Assembly (NCBI RefSeq): GCF_001424565.1
Contig: NZ_LMOL01000004.1
Coordinates: 62,328 to 126,327 of the forward strand
Direction of reading: 5' to 3'
Source: Arthrobacter sp. Leaf141
GTDB lineage: Bacteria > Actinomycetota > Actinomycetes > Actinomycetales > Micrococcaceae
DNA: 64,000 nt
Shown here piece after piece: positions 41,652 to 50,697 of the stretch. The stretch's first letter is position 1, and each line of letters begins with the position of its first letter. Made by a program: the position numbers and the translations under genes. A model generated the notes under the pieces. It saw only the letters and a list, made by a program, of their open reading frames with translations. It searched no databases and was not told where the DNA came from.

Positions 41652-42575
41652 TTAGAGGTCCTTGCGGCAGGCAGCCTTGCTGAGTTCATACAGGCCGTTG
41701 CGGTCGCCGTCGGACAGGCCTTCCGGGGTGCCGATCTCCGGATACATCAGCTGGGCGGGGTCATCAACGTGGTCCAGGCCCATCACATGGCCCAGCTCAT
41801 GCAGGATGACGGCGGTGGCGTATTTGTCGCCGTCAGGGTTGAGCAGTTCATCGGCGATCTGCGGGGCGTCAAGGTCCAGGCCTCCGGTCACAAAGGTCTT
41901 GGGGCCGCCGTCGAAACTGAAGTGGGTGCTGCCCCCGGTGCCGATCACGGGACCCTTCAGCTGCGGCGCCACCTCGGGGGTGGTCCACGCGATCAAAAGC
42001 GGTGCCCAGCGGGCGCCGTACCCGTCGGGTTGGAACGGCGGCCGCTGCGCCGACGGCTGCTCGTCAGTGGTGCCGTCGTAGACAAAAGAGATGCCGGTTG
42101 CTGCCGAAATGGTCTCGATGGCCCTCGGCACCAGCTCGGCCGCACCGTCGGGTTCGAGGTCCGTGTTGACCACATAGTGCAGAGGGCGGCAGGGGGAGTA
42201 GCCCACAGGTGTGCCGTCCCCGTTGACCAGCAGGAAATGGTAGGCATCGCTTCCGACGGCGGGCGGGGCCGGGGTGAGGAGCGGTTCGGCTGCCTCCTCG
42301 ACGCCGGCAGGCGGGGCCGCAGTACTGACCTCTGCGGCCGGCGGGGCTTCGGCGTCGCCCGGCACGGCGCCTTCGCCCGGTCCCGCGCCCTGCCGAGTGC
42401 CGGGCCCGATCCGGAGGTCCAGGAACTGCTTGACCCGTGGATCGTCCAGCACCACTGCGGCCCCAAAAACGCCCGCCACGCAAAGCCCTGCGACCAGCAC
42501 CAGCCGGTAGCGTGGTCGCGGCGTCCCGCTGCGGCCCGACGTGGGCTCCGCATGGCGTGGGGGCCGGCGCTGCAT
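41652..42575 (-). CDS. Membrane-anchored matrixin-like zinc metalloprotease
   Basis: A 307-residue protein with a basic, proline-rich N-terminus, one membrane span (YRLVLVAGLCVAGVFGAAVV), an Ala/Pro/Glu linker and an extracellular metzincin-like domain. The zinc motif HELGHVMGLDH (about residues 259-269) matches HExxHxxGxxH completely, followed by the Met-turn-like DDPAQLMYPEI. YHYVVNTDLEPDG-type strands precede it, as in M10 peptidases. ATG 42575. It is 31 bp downstream of the ferritin-VIT gene and may share its transcript. Target unknown. Confidence 0.85.
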   Translation of the reverse strand: MQRRPPRHAEPTSGRSGTPRPRYRLVLVAGLCVAGVFGAAVVLDDPRVKQFLDLRIGPGTRQGAGPGEGAVPGDAEAPPAAEVSTAAPPAGVEEAAEPLLTPAPPAVGSDAYHFLLVNGDGTPVGYSPCRPLHYVVNTDLEPDGAAELVPRAIETISAATGISFVYDGTTDEQPSAQRPPFQPDGYGARWAPLLIAWTTPEVAPQLKGPVIGTGGSTHFSFDGGPKTFVTGGLDLDAPQIADELLNPDGDKYATAVILHELGHVMGLDHVDDPAQLMYPEIGTPEGLSDGDRNGLYELSKAACRKDL

Positions 42576-42606
42576 GGTCAGCCTTCCGTCGTTGGATGCA
42601 CCAAAG

Positions 42607-43764
42607 CTAGCCCACCACGGTGCCGAAGGCGAGCCCCAGGACGTAGGTGACGGCGGCGGCACCGAGCCCGATGCCCAGCTGGCGCAGCCCCCGGGTCAGC
42701 GGCGACGTCCCCGAAAGCAGTCCCACGATGCCACCGGTACCCAGCAGGGCAAGGCCCACCAGGGCGCCCGCCACAACCAGCGTAGCAACTCCGGTCAGGC
42801 CGAACAGGAACGGCAGGATGGGAATGATGGCCCCGGAGGCAAAGAAGCAGAAGCTGGAGAGGGCGGCGCCCCACGCAGTGCCCACGGCCTCGTGTTGGTC
42901 CTCTTCCGCCGGCTCTTCCGGGTGCAGCGAAAGGCTGGGGTCGCAGTCGCAGGAGAGCTGTCCCATCCGCTCGGCCACCCGGTGTTGGGCTGCTTCCTGG
43001 GACATGCCGCGGGCCAGGTAGACCAGCAGGAGTTCGTTGTGTTCCAAGTCGAGCTTCGGTGCTGCAGCCAGGGTGACCTGGGTGGGCCGGGTGGCGTCAA
43101 GCAGTTCGCGCTGGGACCGGACGGAGATGAACTCGCCTGCACCCATGGACATGGCACCCGCAAGGAGCCCGGCGATGCCGCTGAGCAGCACCACGCTGCT
43201 GGCCACGCCGGATGCGGCCATGCCCATTACCAGCGAGAGGTTGCTGACCAGTCCGTCGTTGGCCCCGAAGACGGCAGCCCGGAAGGTGCCTGCCAGCCGG
43301 TTGCGGCCGCGGGTGGCCAGTCCGCGGACCACTTCCTCATGGATCTGTTCGTCAGCGGCCATGGCTTCGGTGGCGTTGGGGTCCTTGGCGTAGGGCGAGC
43401 GGCCCTCGGCCCGCTGGGCGAGTGCCAGGACAAAGACCGAACCGAAGTGGCGGGCCAGGAAGCCCAGCAGCTGGCTGCGGACCGATGCCGGCCGGGTGCG
43501 GCCCGCGTTGTCCCCGAGCAGGCCCAGCCAGTGCGCTTCGTGCCGGCCTTCCGCTTCGGCCAGGGCCAGGAGGATGGCCCGCTCCTCGCCCTGGCGGTTC
43601 TGGGCCAGGTCGCGGTAGACGGCGGCCTCGGCCCGTTCGTCGGCGAGGTACTGGCGCCAGCGCCTGATGTCGGCGGCCGACGGAACCGGGGTAACCGGGG
43701 TTTCCGGGGTGCCCGCGGGTCCGGCGGGGGCCGGTTGGTGATTGGGTGTGGCGTGCTGCGGCAC
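42607..43764 (-). CDS. Ferritin-like domain fused to a VIT1/CCC1 transporter
   Basis: A 385-residue protein. The N-terminal helical segment (YLADERAEAAVYRDLAQN, ALAEAEGRHEAHW) resembles the rubrerythrin/ferritin-like di-iron bundle. The C-terminal part is a five-span VIT1/CCC1 transporter (RAAVFGANDGLVSNLSLVMG, AGAMSMGAGEFISVRSQREL). This is the MbfA-like fusion class, which exports Fe or Mn. GTG 43764 was chosen because CAGGAG lies six bases upstream; an ATG at 43890 would add an arginine-rich stretch with no homology signal. Confidence 0.85.
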   Translation of the reverse strand: MPQHATPNHQPAPAGPAGTPETPVTPVPSAADIRRWRQYLADERAEAAVYRDLAQNRQGEERAILLALAEAEGRHEAHWLGLLGDNAGRTRPASVRSQLLGFLARHFGSVFVLALAQRAEGRSPYAKDPNATEAMAADEQIHEEVVRGLATRGRNRLAGTFRAAVFGANDGLVSNLSLVMGMAASGVASSVVLLSGIAGLLAGAMSMGAGEFISVRSQRELLDATRPTQVTLAAAPKLDLEHNELLLVYLARGMSQEAAQHRVAERMGQLSCDCDPSLSLHPEEPAEEDQHEAVGTAWGAALSSFCFFASGAIIPILPFLFGLTGVATLVVAGALVGLALLGTGGIVGLLSGTSPLTRGLRQLGIGLGAAAVTYVLGLAFGTVVG

Positions 43765-44021
43765 GGAGGACTCCTGGGCTGGATGGGGCACGGTTTCGGC
43801 TCCATTGCCACGCCAGTTTACTGCGGATTTCCGCGGTTTTTCGGCTGGCAACCCTAGCTCCGGGGTTTCGGTCCGCCGTAACTTTTCCATCAGGTGGGGA
43901 AGCCGCCGGCACGCCAGCCGGGGACCCCTTGACCGCCCCCGGGCGTGGTGCTGAGATGAAATGGGCGGCGCGGCCGGCGCCCACCCGATGTGCCACACCG
44001 TCAATCAGTGGAGGTTCTGTG

Positions 44022-44246
44022 ATGAGCACCAGCGGACAGCACCCGGACATGCCGCACCTCGACGCCGTGGAGGCGGACCCCGCTTACGACTATGCCGGGG
44101 AAACGCCCGCCGGCGCCGCCCTGGACCCGGAAGATCCCTTCCCCGATGCGGAAGAGCCCGCGGTCCGGTCCCGGCCGGTCAACGACGCCGAAGACCGGGA
44201 GGTCCCGATGGACCCGGACGAAGTCCGCGGGGACGAGCAGGACTGA
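44022..44246 (+). CDS. Small acidic protein of unknown function
   Basis: A 74-residue, strongly acidic protein (many Asp/Glu, ending DPDEVRGDEQD) with no hydrophobic segment and few large hydrophobics, so probably disordered. The ATG at 44022 has GGAGG seven bases upstream, which supports translation. It is divergent from the ferritin-VIT gene; the 257 bases between them hold no clear promoter or structure. Similar short acidic proteins occur in relatives, but I recognise no family. Confidence 0.6.
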   Translation: MSTSGQHPDMPHLDAVEADPAYDYAGETPAGAALDPEDPFPDAEEPAVRSRPVNDAEDREVPMDPDEVRGDEQD

Positions 44247-44288
44247 CCCGGCAGGACTGCCACGTGCGGGACCAACCGGGCAGGACTG

Positions 44289-44340
44289 ACGACGGCGGCA
44301 CCTCCTTCTGCTGGGAAACAAAAGGAGGTGCCGCCGTCGT
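44289..44340. terminator. Bidirectional hairpin between convergent genes
   Basis: A perfect 19-bp stem (44289-44307 with 44322-44340) with a 14-base loop separates the small acidic gene from the end of the sodium:solute symporter gene. There is no T-tract on either side. Confidence 0.7.
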
Positions 44341-44351
44341 GCGACCCGGTA

Positions 44352-45872
44352 TCAGGAGGTGGTGACCGCGTCTGCGGGCGCCGGCTCGCTGTCCTGGCCG
44401 GCGACGCGCCGCTGCCAGTTCCGCATAACGTGCGGGTCCGTGGGCCTCGTGGCCAGGGACACCACAACGTAGACGACTGCCGAGGCAACCAGCCCGTAGT
44501 AGATCGGCTCGTTGGCGTAGATGCCGTCCAGTGGAGCTTTGGCGTTGATTTCCAGGACGATCATGGTGCCGAGGGTGACCACCGAGCCGACGGCCATGGA
44601 GGCGGCGGCGGCGATCCCGGTGCCGCGCTTCCACACGAGGCCGCCGAGGATGGCCACCAGGAGCCCGCCCACCAGGATGTCGTACGCGATGGTGAGGGCC
44701 GCCACCACGTCCTTGGTGACGATGGCGATCACAATGGCGATGATGCCCAGGGTCAGGACCCAGATGCGGTTGGCCCGGACATCGTGCTCCGGGTTGTCGG
44801 TGTCGTCCGTGTTGATGTCCTTGCCGAACCAGCTGGCCACAAACGGCAGGACGTCGGCGCGGGCCACTGTCGCTGCGGCGATCAGGGCGCCGGAAGCGGT
44901 GGACATCATGGCTGCCACTGCGGCGGCCAGGACCAGTCCGCCGATGCCCACAGGGAGCAGGTTCTGGGCCACTTCCGCGTAGACGTCGTCCTTGGCGGCG
45001 ATTTCGATGTTGGCGAGCGCCACTCTGGCGGCCATACCGATCAGGGCGCCGGCCACGCCGTAAAGGATGCAGTAGATGCCGGCGGTGGCACCGCCCCAGC
45101 GGGCAACGGTGGGGGTCTTGGCCGTGAAGACGCGCTGCCAGATGTCCTGGCCGATCAGCAGGCCCAGGGTGTACACCACGAAGTACGTGATGATGGTCTG
45201 GACACCGATGCCGTCGATCTGGAAGAAGCTCGCATCAACGCGGCTGCGGATGCCGTCCAGGCCGCCGGCGGCGTTCAGCGTGAAGGGCAGCATCAGGAAA
45301 AAAATGCCCACGGTCTTGATGACGAACTGGACCTGGTCCGCCAGGGTGATGGACCACATGCCGCCCACGGTGGAGTAGACCAGCACAATGGCGCCGCCGA
45401 CGGCGATGGCCAAGGCCCGGTCCATGCCGAACAGCACCACAAAAATGGTGGCGTAGGCGCCGGTGGACGTGGCGCACAGCATCAGCGTGTACGCCAGCAT
45501 CACGATGCCGGAGGCCTGGGTGGCCTTGCTGCCGTAGCGCAGGGTCAGCATCTGCGAGACGGTGTAGATCTTCAGCTTCTGGATGATGGGGGCAAAGAGC
45601 AGGCTCAGGAGCAGGACGCCCGCGCCGATGGCCACCACCAGCCACATGCCGGAGATGCCGAACTTGTAGCCCAGTCCCACGCCGCCCACGGTGGACGCGC
45701 CGCCCAGGACCACCGCGGCCATGGTGCCGGTATAGAGGAATGGGCCGAGGCGGCGGCCGGCCACCAGGAAGTCGCTGTTGGACTTGGTGCGGGACTTGCC
45801 CCACCAGCCGAAGGCAAGCATGGCGAGTAGGTACACCACCACAATGGCGATGTTGATGACGTTTGCATCCAT
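44352..45872 (-). CDS. Sodium:solute symporter (SSS family)
   Basis: A 506-residue membrane protein with about 13 spans and the SSS-family pattern: FGWWGKSRTKSNSDFLVAGR, TMAAVVLGGASTVGGVGLGY, YTVSQMLTLRYGSKA and AAAVAAMMSTASGALIAAAT. ATG 45872 follows GAGGAG. Its promoter holds a perfect palindrome that recurs in front of the ureohydrolase operon 5 kb away, and the divergent gene encodes an XRE-cupin regulator. A guanidino compound or polyamine is a possible substrate, by context only. Confidence 0.9.
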   Translation of the reverse strand: MDANVINIAIVVVYLLAMLAFGWWGKSRTKSNSDFLVAGRRLGPFLYTGTMAAVVLGGASTVGGVGLGYKFGISGMWLVVAIGAGVLLLSLLFAPIIQKLKIYTVSQMLTLRYGSKATQASGIVMLAYTLMLCATSTGAYATIFVVLFGMDRALAIAVGGAIVLVYSTVGGMWSITLADQVQFVIKTVGIFFLMLPFTLNAAGGLDGIRSRVDASFFQIDGIGVQTIITYFVVYTLGLLIGQDIWQRVFTAKTPTVARWGGATAGIYCILYGVAGALIGMAARVALANIEIAAKDDVYAEVAQNLLPVGIGGLVLAAAVAAMMSTASGALIAAATVARADVLPFVASWFGKDINTDDTDNPEHDVRANRIWVLTLGIIAIVIAIVTKDVVAALTIAYDILVGGLLVAILGGLVWKRGTGIAAAASMAVGSVVTLGTMIVLEINAKAPLDGIYANEPIYYGLVASAVVYVVVSLATRPTDPHVMRNWQRRVAGQDSEPAPADAVTTS

Positions 45873-45964
45873 GTTGGCTCCTCGGAGCAGGTTGTTAAGC
45901 GGGCCGGGCGGGGAAAGCCGGGGCGCCGCTGCTGGGGGTGCGGATGAGAGCGGAGTCGCAAATA

Positions 45965-45983
45965 TTGCCTGATAGGCAACAAG
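45965..45983 (-). promoter_or_regulatory. Operator A of the putative guanidino-compound module
   Basis: On the minus strand this reads CTTGTTGCCTATCAGGCAA and contains the perfect palindrome TTGCCT-ATC-AGGCAA. It sits within the likely symporter promoter, between TTGAAA and a CAATAT-like -10. Fifteen of 19 bases match a site upstream of the ureohydrolase gene. Confidence 0.65.
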
Positions 45984-46133
45984 TGTTTTCAAAAGCGTAG
46001 GCTGTGACGGCCGTAACAGTCAAGGGCGCCCTGAGGCGCCGTGGCGCGCCCGCCATGGAAGCGTCACAGTGGCAGCAGGCCATTAGTATTGCTCCAGAGT
46101 GGGGCCGGGTGGCCGGCCATGAAAGGTTCGTAC

Positions 46134-46709
46134 ATGAAGGCACTGCCAGTTGAACCGAGCAACGTTCCGGTGGCCATCGGCTCGAGGATCCGGGCGGCCC
46201 GGCAGTCCCAGCGGCTCACCATCGAACAGGTGGCCGATGCCACCGGCCTGACCAAGGGCTTCCTGAGCCGGGTTGAGCGCGACCTGACCTCCCCGTCGGT
46301 GGCCTCGCTGGTCACCCTGTGCCAGGTCCTGTCGATCTCCATCGGCGAGCTTTTTGCGGCCCCCGAGACGCACCTGACCAAACGCAACGACGGGCCGCGG
46401 ATTTCCTTGGGCGGCCAAGGCATCGTTGAGCGGCTCCTGACTGCCCGGTCCGAACGCCGCCTCCAGATCATCCAGGCCGTTATTGAGCCGCACGGCCGCG
46501 GCGAGTCCGAACTGTATGCCGTGGACTGCGACGTCGACGTGCTGCACGTGATCAGCGGCAGCATCCGGCTCATCCTGACCAATGAGGAATACGACCTCGA
46601 TGCGGGGGACACCGTCACGTTCCCGGGCCGCGAGCCCCACACCTGGGTGAACCCCACCGACCAGCCGGTCGAGGTCCTCTGGGTGCTGGTCCCGGCGGCC
46701 AGCCGCTGA
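46134..46709 (+). CDS. XRE-cupin transcriptional regulator
   Basis: A 191-residue regulator with an N-terminal XRE HTH (IGSRIRAARQSQRLTIEQVA, ATGLTKGFLSRVERDLTSPS) and a C-terminal cupin sensor domain (HVISGSIRLILTNEEYDLDAGDTV, FPGREPHTWVNPTDQPVEVL). PuuR-type members of this class respond to polyamines and similar small ligands. ATG 46134 was preferred to 46119 because AAAGG lies seven bases before it. It is divergent from the symporter and the likely reader of the shared 19-bp operator. Confidence 0.87.
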   Translation: MKALPVEPSNVPVAIGSRIRAARQSQRLTIEQVADATGLTKGFLSRVERDLTSPSVASLVTLCQVLSISIGELFAAPETHLTKRNDGPRISLGGQGIVERLLTARSERRLQIIQAVIEPHGRGESELYAVDCDVDVLHVISGSIRLILTNEEYDLDAGDTVTFPGREPHTWVNPTDQPVEVLWVLVPAASR

Positions 46710-46747
46710 ACAGGGACAACTCCGCGTAACGTGGTCGGGTGGAACCC

Positions 46748-46766
46748 TAAGGATAGGCTAGCCTTA
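46748..46766. promoter_or_regulatory. DtxR/IdeR iron box
   Basis: TAAGGATAGGCTAGCCTTA matches the DtxR/IdeR consensus TWAGGTWAGSCTWACCTWA at 17 of 19 positions. It overlaps a TAGGCT -10 (46754-46759) just before the GTG of the siderophore ATPase, so iron-loaded repressor would block transcription. Confidence 0.88.
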
Positions 46767-46770
46767 GTAT

Positions 46771-47631
46771 GTGAACCCTAAGTCCAGCCCCGCGATCCCG
46801 CACGCCTTGAAGGGCGCCGGCATCACCGTTGCCTATGGCGGCACGGATGTTGTCCACGATGCGTCGCTGACCCTGGTGCCCGGCCAGGTCACCGCCCTGG
46901 TGGGCCCCAACGGCAGCGGCAAGTCAACCCTGCTGCGCACGCTGGCCCGCCTGCAGGACCCCAGGACCGGGACGCTGACCCTGGGCGGGAGCCCCGGTGA
47001 CGAAGCCGCCGACGCACTCTCCCTCTCGGCGCGCGAGTTCGCCCGCCACGTGGCCCTCCTGACCCAAAGCCGGCCCACGCCCGCCGGCCTGAGCGTCCGC
47101 GACGTTGTCGAGTTCGGCCGCTACCCGCACCGCGGCCGCTGGGGCAAGGCCGATCCGGCCGGTGCCGCCGTCGTGAATCAGTGCCTGGCCCTGACCGGCA
47201 CCGGCGGAGTGGCGGACCGCGGCGTTGACCAGCTCTCCGGCGGCCAGCTGCAGCGCGTCTGGCTGGCCAGCTGCCTGGCGCAGGAAACCGGCGTGCTGCT
47301 GCTGGACGAACCCACCACCTACCTGGACCTCCGCTACCAGGTGGAACTCCTGGACCTCATCCGGGACCTCGCCGACCAGCAGGACATCGCCGTGGGCGTG
47401 GTCCTGCACGATCTTGACCAGGCCGCGGCGCTCGCCGACCGGGTCGTATTACTGAGCCAGGGGCGTGTCATTGCGTCCGGCACACCAGCCTCCGTTCTCA
47501 CCTCCGCGCTTCTGAGCGGGGTTTACGGAATCCGGATCGAGGTCGACACCGATCCAAGCACCGGCCGGTTGCGCACCCGCGCCATCGGCAAGCACCACAC
47601 CCGTACCGAAAGACTGGTTACATCCCCATGA
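46771..47631 (+). CDS. Iron-siderophore ABC transporter ATPase
   Basis: A 286-residue FepC/FecE-type ATPase: Walker A GPNGSGKSTLL near residue 46, the Q-loop LLTQSRPTPAGLSVRDVVEF, signature LSGGQLQRVWLASCL, Walker B VLLLDEPTTYLDL and switch His in VVLHDLDQAA. GTG 46771 lies directly behind the iron box; the transcript probably has almost no leader. It overlaps the binding-protein gene by ATGA. First gene of a three-gene iron-uptake operon. Confidence 0.93.
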   Translation: MNPKSSPAIPHALKGAGITVAYGGTDVVHDASLTLVPGQVTALVGPNGSGKSTLLRTLARLQDPRTGTLTLGGSPGDEAADALSLSAREFARHVALLTQSRPTPAGLSVRDVVEFGRYPHRGRWGKADPAGAAVVNQCLALTGTGGVADRGVDQLSGGQLQRVWLASCLAQETGVLLLDEPTTYLDLRYQVELLDLIRDLADQQDIAVGVVLHDLDQAAALADRVVLLSQGRVIASGTPASVLTSALLSGVYGIRIEVDTDPSTGRLRTRAIGKHHTRTERLVTSP

Positions 47632-48593
47632 AGAAGCCAATCCTGGCCTCCGCCGCTGTTGCAGCGGCGCTGGCCCTCTCCGCCTGTGGAACCACGGAAC
47701 CTGCCGCCAACCCCTCGGCCTCCGGAGCCGGCATCGAGCTGACCGACGCCAGCGGCACCACCATCACCCTCGACGCCCCCGCCACCAAAGTGGTGGGCAC
47801 CGAATGGAACGTCGTGGAAAACCTCGTCTCCCTCGGCGTTGACCCCGTAGGTGTTGCCGATGTCCCCGGCTACAGCGCCTGGGCCGCCGCCGTTCCCCTC
47901 GACAACGAGCCCAAGGACATCGGCACCCGCGGTGAGCCCAGCGTGGACACCGTCGCGTCCCTGGCGCCCGACCTGATCGTGGCCACCACCGACCTGCCTG
48001 CCGCCGCCGTCGAGCAGCTGCGCAAGATCGCCCCGGTCCTGCAGGTCCGCTCCGCCAACGGCGAAGGCCAGATCGCCCAGATGAACACCAACCTGGACCT
48101 GATCGCCAAGGCCACCGGCACGGAGGACAAAGCCACCGGGGTCAAGGCAGCATTCGACGACGCCGTGGCCAAGGGCCGCGAAACGCTCGCGGCCGCAGGG
48201 CTCGCCGGAGCCAAGGTCGCCTTCGCTGACGGCTACGCCCAGGGCAACCAGGTAGGCATCCGGCCCTACACCAAGGGCTCCCTGATCGGCGACGTCACCG
48301 CGGAACTGGGCCTCGACAATGCGTGGACCCTGGAAGGCGACAAGGACTATGGCCTGGCATCCACCGATGTCGAAGGCCTGACCAGCCTCAGCGACGTTGA
48401 GTTCCTCTACATCACCAACAAGGTGGACGGCGACCCGTTCGCCGACGTCCTCGGCGCCAACCCGATCTGGCAGTCCCTGCCGTTCGTCACCGCCGGCAAC
48501 GTCCACCGCCTGTCCGACGGCATCTGGATGTTCGGTGGCCCGGCGTCCATGACGGCCTACGTCGATGCTGCCGTTACGGCCCTTACCAAGTGA
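47628..48593 (+). CDS. Iron-siderophore substrate-binding lipoprotein
   Basis: A 321-residue class III (FepB/FhuD-type) binding lipoprotein. The signal peptide ends in LALSAC, lipidated at the cysteine. The fold shows VVGTEWNVVENLVSLGVDPV, RGEPSVDTVASLAPDLIVAT and SLPFVTAGNVHRLSDGIWMF. Coupled to the upstream ATPase by a 4-bp overlap and followed after 4 bases by the permease. The siderophore cannot be named. Confidence 0.92.
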   Translation: MKKPILASAAVAAALALSACGTTEPAANPSASGAGIELTDASGTTITLDAPATKVVGTEWNVVENLVSLGVDPVGVADVPGYSAWAAAVPLDNEPKDIGTRGEPSVDTVASLAPDLIVATTDLPAAAVEQLRKIAPVLQVRSANGEGQIAQMNTNLDLIAKATGTEDKATGVKAAFDDAVAKGRETLAAAGLAGAKVAFADGYAQGNQVGIRPYTKGSLIGDVTAELGLDNAWTLEGDKDYGLASTDVEGLTSLSDVEFLYITNKVDGDPFADVLGANPIWQSLPFVTAGNVHRLSDGIWMFGGPASMTAYVDAAVTALTK

Positions 48594-48597
48594 TCGC

Positions 48598-50676
48598 ATG
48601 AGCGCCGCTGTTACCGCCGAGGCGCCCGTCCGGCGGCGCTCCGGCGGTAACGGCGCCGTGGCCGGGGTCCTGGCCGGCGCGCTGGCCCTGTGCGCAGCGC
48701 TCGCGTTGATCGACCTCACCCAGGGCACCGCGGCCGTTGGTCCGGTGGAACTCTGGAACGTGTTCCTGGGCTCGGCGGACCAGGATTCGGCAGCCGTGGT
48801 GATGGCCTCGCGGCTCCCGCGGATGCTGGCAGGCATCGTTGTGGGCCTGGCCCTGGGCGTGGCCGGCGCCGCCCTGCAGTCCATCAGCCGCAACGTCCTG
48901 GCCTCGCCGGACACCCTGGCGGTCAACGCCGGCGCCTACTTTGCCCTGGGCATCGCCTCCGTCACCGGCTTCACCCTCCCGCTGCTGGCATCCTCTGCAG
49001 TGGCTTTTGTTGGCGGCCTGGCAGCCGCCGCAGTGGTCCTGGGCCTCTCGGGGCTGGGAACCGGTGCGCTGCGGCTGGTCCTGGCCGGCAGCGCCCTGGC
49101 CCTGGGCCTCGGCTCCATGACGTCCGCCCTGCTCCTGCTGTATCCGCAGGCCACCGAAGGCCTCTACCAGTGGGGCCAGGGCAGCATCAGCCAGGGCGGC
49201 ACCTCCGGCGTGGTCCAGGTGGCGCCGCTGCTGGTGATCGGCCTGGCCGGGCTGCTCCTGCTGGGCCGGCGCATGGACGCGCTGGGCCTGGGGGACGACG
49301 CCGCCAGGAGCCTGGGCGTCAACGTCCGGTCCACGCGGGTTGGTGCAGTCCTGCTCGCCGTCCTCCTGTCGGCCGCGGCCGTTACCCTGGCCGGGCCCAT
49401 CGGCTTTGTGGGGCTCTGCGCACCTGCCCTGGTCCGGCCCCTGGCCAACCGAGTCCAGCGGCTGGGCCGGGCTGTTTTTTTCCTGCCCCTTGCCGGCCTG
49501 ATGGGCGCCAACCTGATCCTCGCCTCGGACGTTGCGCTCCGCGCGGTGGTGGGCGCCGATGCATCGGTGCGGGTGCCCACGGGCGTCATCACCTCGCTGG
49601 TGGGGGCCGTGTTCCTGATCGTCCTGGCTTTCCGGGCCAAGGACTCCGGGTCCGTGACCCCTACGGACCACCACCCCCTGCCGCCGCGCTGGCGGTACCT
49701 GCTGACGGTTGCCGTCCTGGCTGCTGTGGCCCTGGCTGTGCTGGCAGGCTCCCTGCTGCTGGGCGATGCCAAGCTGCTGCTCGGGGATGTCCTGAACTGG
49801 CTGGCGGGGGAGAGCGGCAAAGTGGTGGGCTTTGTCCTGGATACCCGGGCGCCCCGTGTGGCCGCAGCCATGGCCGCGGGAGCGGCCCTGGCCCTGGCGG
49901 GAACGCTGATCCAGTCCATCACCCGCAACCCGCTGGCCGAACCCGGGTTGCTCGGGGTCTCCGGCGGTGCCGGACTGGCCGCCGTCCTGGTGGTCTCCAC
50001 CGTTCCCCTGGTCAGCCCATGGGGAATTTCCCTGGCGGCGCTGGCCGGGGCGGCGCTCGCGGCGGCCCTGGTGTTCGGGCTGGCAGCCCGGGGCGGCTAC
50101 CAGCAGAACCGGCTGGTGCTGATCGGGGTGGGCGTCTCCGCCGGCACCCAGGCCTTGGTCAGCCTCGTGATTGTGCTGACGGATCCGTTCAACGCCACCA
50201 AGGCCCTCACCTGGCTGGCCGGTTCCACCTACGGCCGCACCTTCCTGGACGTCCTTCCCCTGGCCGCCGGGCTGTTGGTCTTTGTGCCGATGACGGCGTT
50301 CCGGCACCGTGAACTGGACATCCTGAGCCTGGACGAGGACACCCCGCGGCTGCTGGGCGTCCCGCTGGCACGCGCCCGGCTGCTGTTCCTGGTGGTCAGC
50401 GTGATCCTCACGGCGCTGTCCATTGCGGCGGTGGGGGCCGTGGGGTTCGTGGGGCTGATCGCGCCGCACGCCGCCCGGGCCCTGGTGGGCCGGCGCCACA
50501 CGCGGGTCCTGCCCACGGCGATCCTGCTGGGCGCCATCCTGGTGGGAGCCGCGGACGTGCTGGGCCGGACCGTCATTGCCCCCGCCCAACTGGGCGCCGG
50601 GCTGCTCACTGCCGTACTGGGCACGCCGTACTTCATCTGGCTGCTGTGGCGCTCGCGGGCCCGGCAGGCCGGCTGA
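48598..50676 (+). CDS. Fused tandem FecCD iron-siderophore permease
   Basis: A 692-residue permease made of two FecCD repeats of about 330 residues each, joined near residue 350 by a hydrophilic linker (AKDSGSVTPTDHHPLPPRWR). Each repeat has about ten spans and the family motifs: LPRMLAGIVVGLALGVAGAA and GPIGFVGLCAPALVR in the first; TRAPRVAAAMAAGAALALAG and GAVGFVGLIAPHAARALVG in the second. The fused form, as in FhuB, makes a complete membrane unit from one chain. No separate second permease gene is present. Confidence 0.93.
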   Translation: MSAAVTAEAPVRRRSGGNGAVAGVLAGALALCAALALIDLTQGTAAVGPVELWNVFLGSADQDSAAVVMASRLPRMLAGIVVGLALGVAGAALQSISRNVLASPDTLAVNAGAYFALGIASVTGFTLPLLASSAVAFVGGLAAAAVVLGLSGLGTGALRLVLAGSALALGLGSMTSALLLLYPQATEGLYQWGQGSISQGGTSGVVQVAPLLVIGLAGLLLLGRRMDALGLGDDAARSLGVNVRSTRVGAVLLAVLLSAAAVTLAGPIGFVGLCAPALVRPLANRVQRLGRAVFFLPLAGLMGANLILASDVALRAVVGADASVRVPTGVITSLVGAVFLIVLAFRAKDSGSVTPTDHHPLPPRWRYLLTVAVLAAVALAVLAGSLLLGDAKLLLGDVLNWLAGESGKVVGFVLDTRAPRVAAAMAAGAALALAGTLIQSITRNPLAEPGLLGVSGGAGLAAVLVVSTVPLVSPWGISLAALAGAALAAALVFGLAARGGYQQNRLVLIGVGVSAGTQALVSLVIVLTDPFNATKALTWLAGSTYGRTFLDVLPLAAGLLVFVPMTAFRHRELDILSLDEDTPRLLGVPLARARLLFLVVSVILTALSIAAVGAVGFVGLIAPHAARALVGRRHTRVLPTAILLGAILVGAADVLGRTVIAPAQLGAGLLTAVLGTPYFIWLLWRSRARQAG

Positions 50677-50697
50677 CGACGCCGGAAAAATCCGGCC

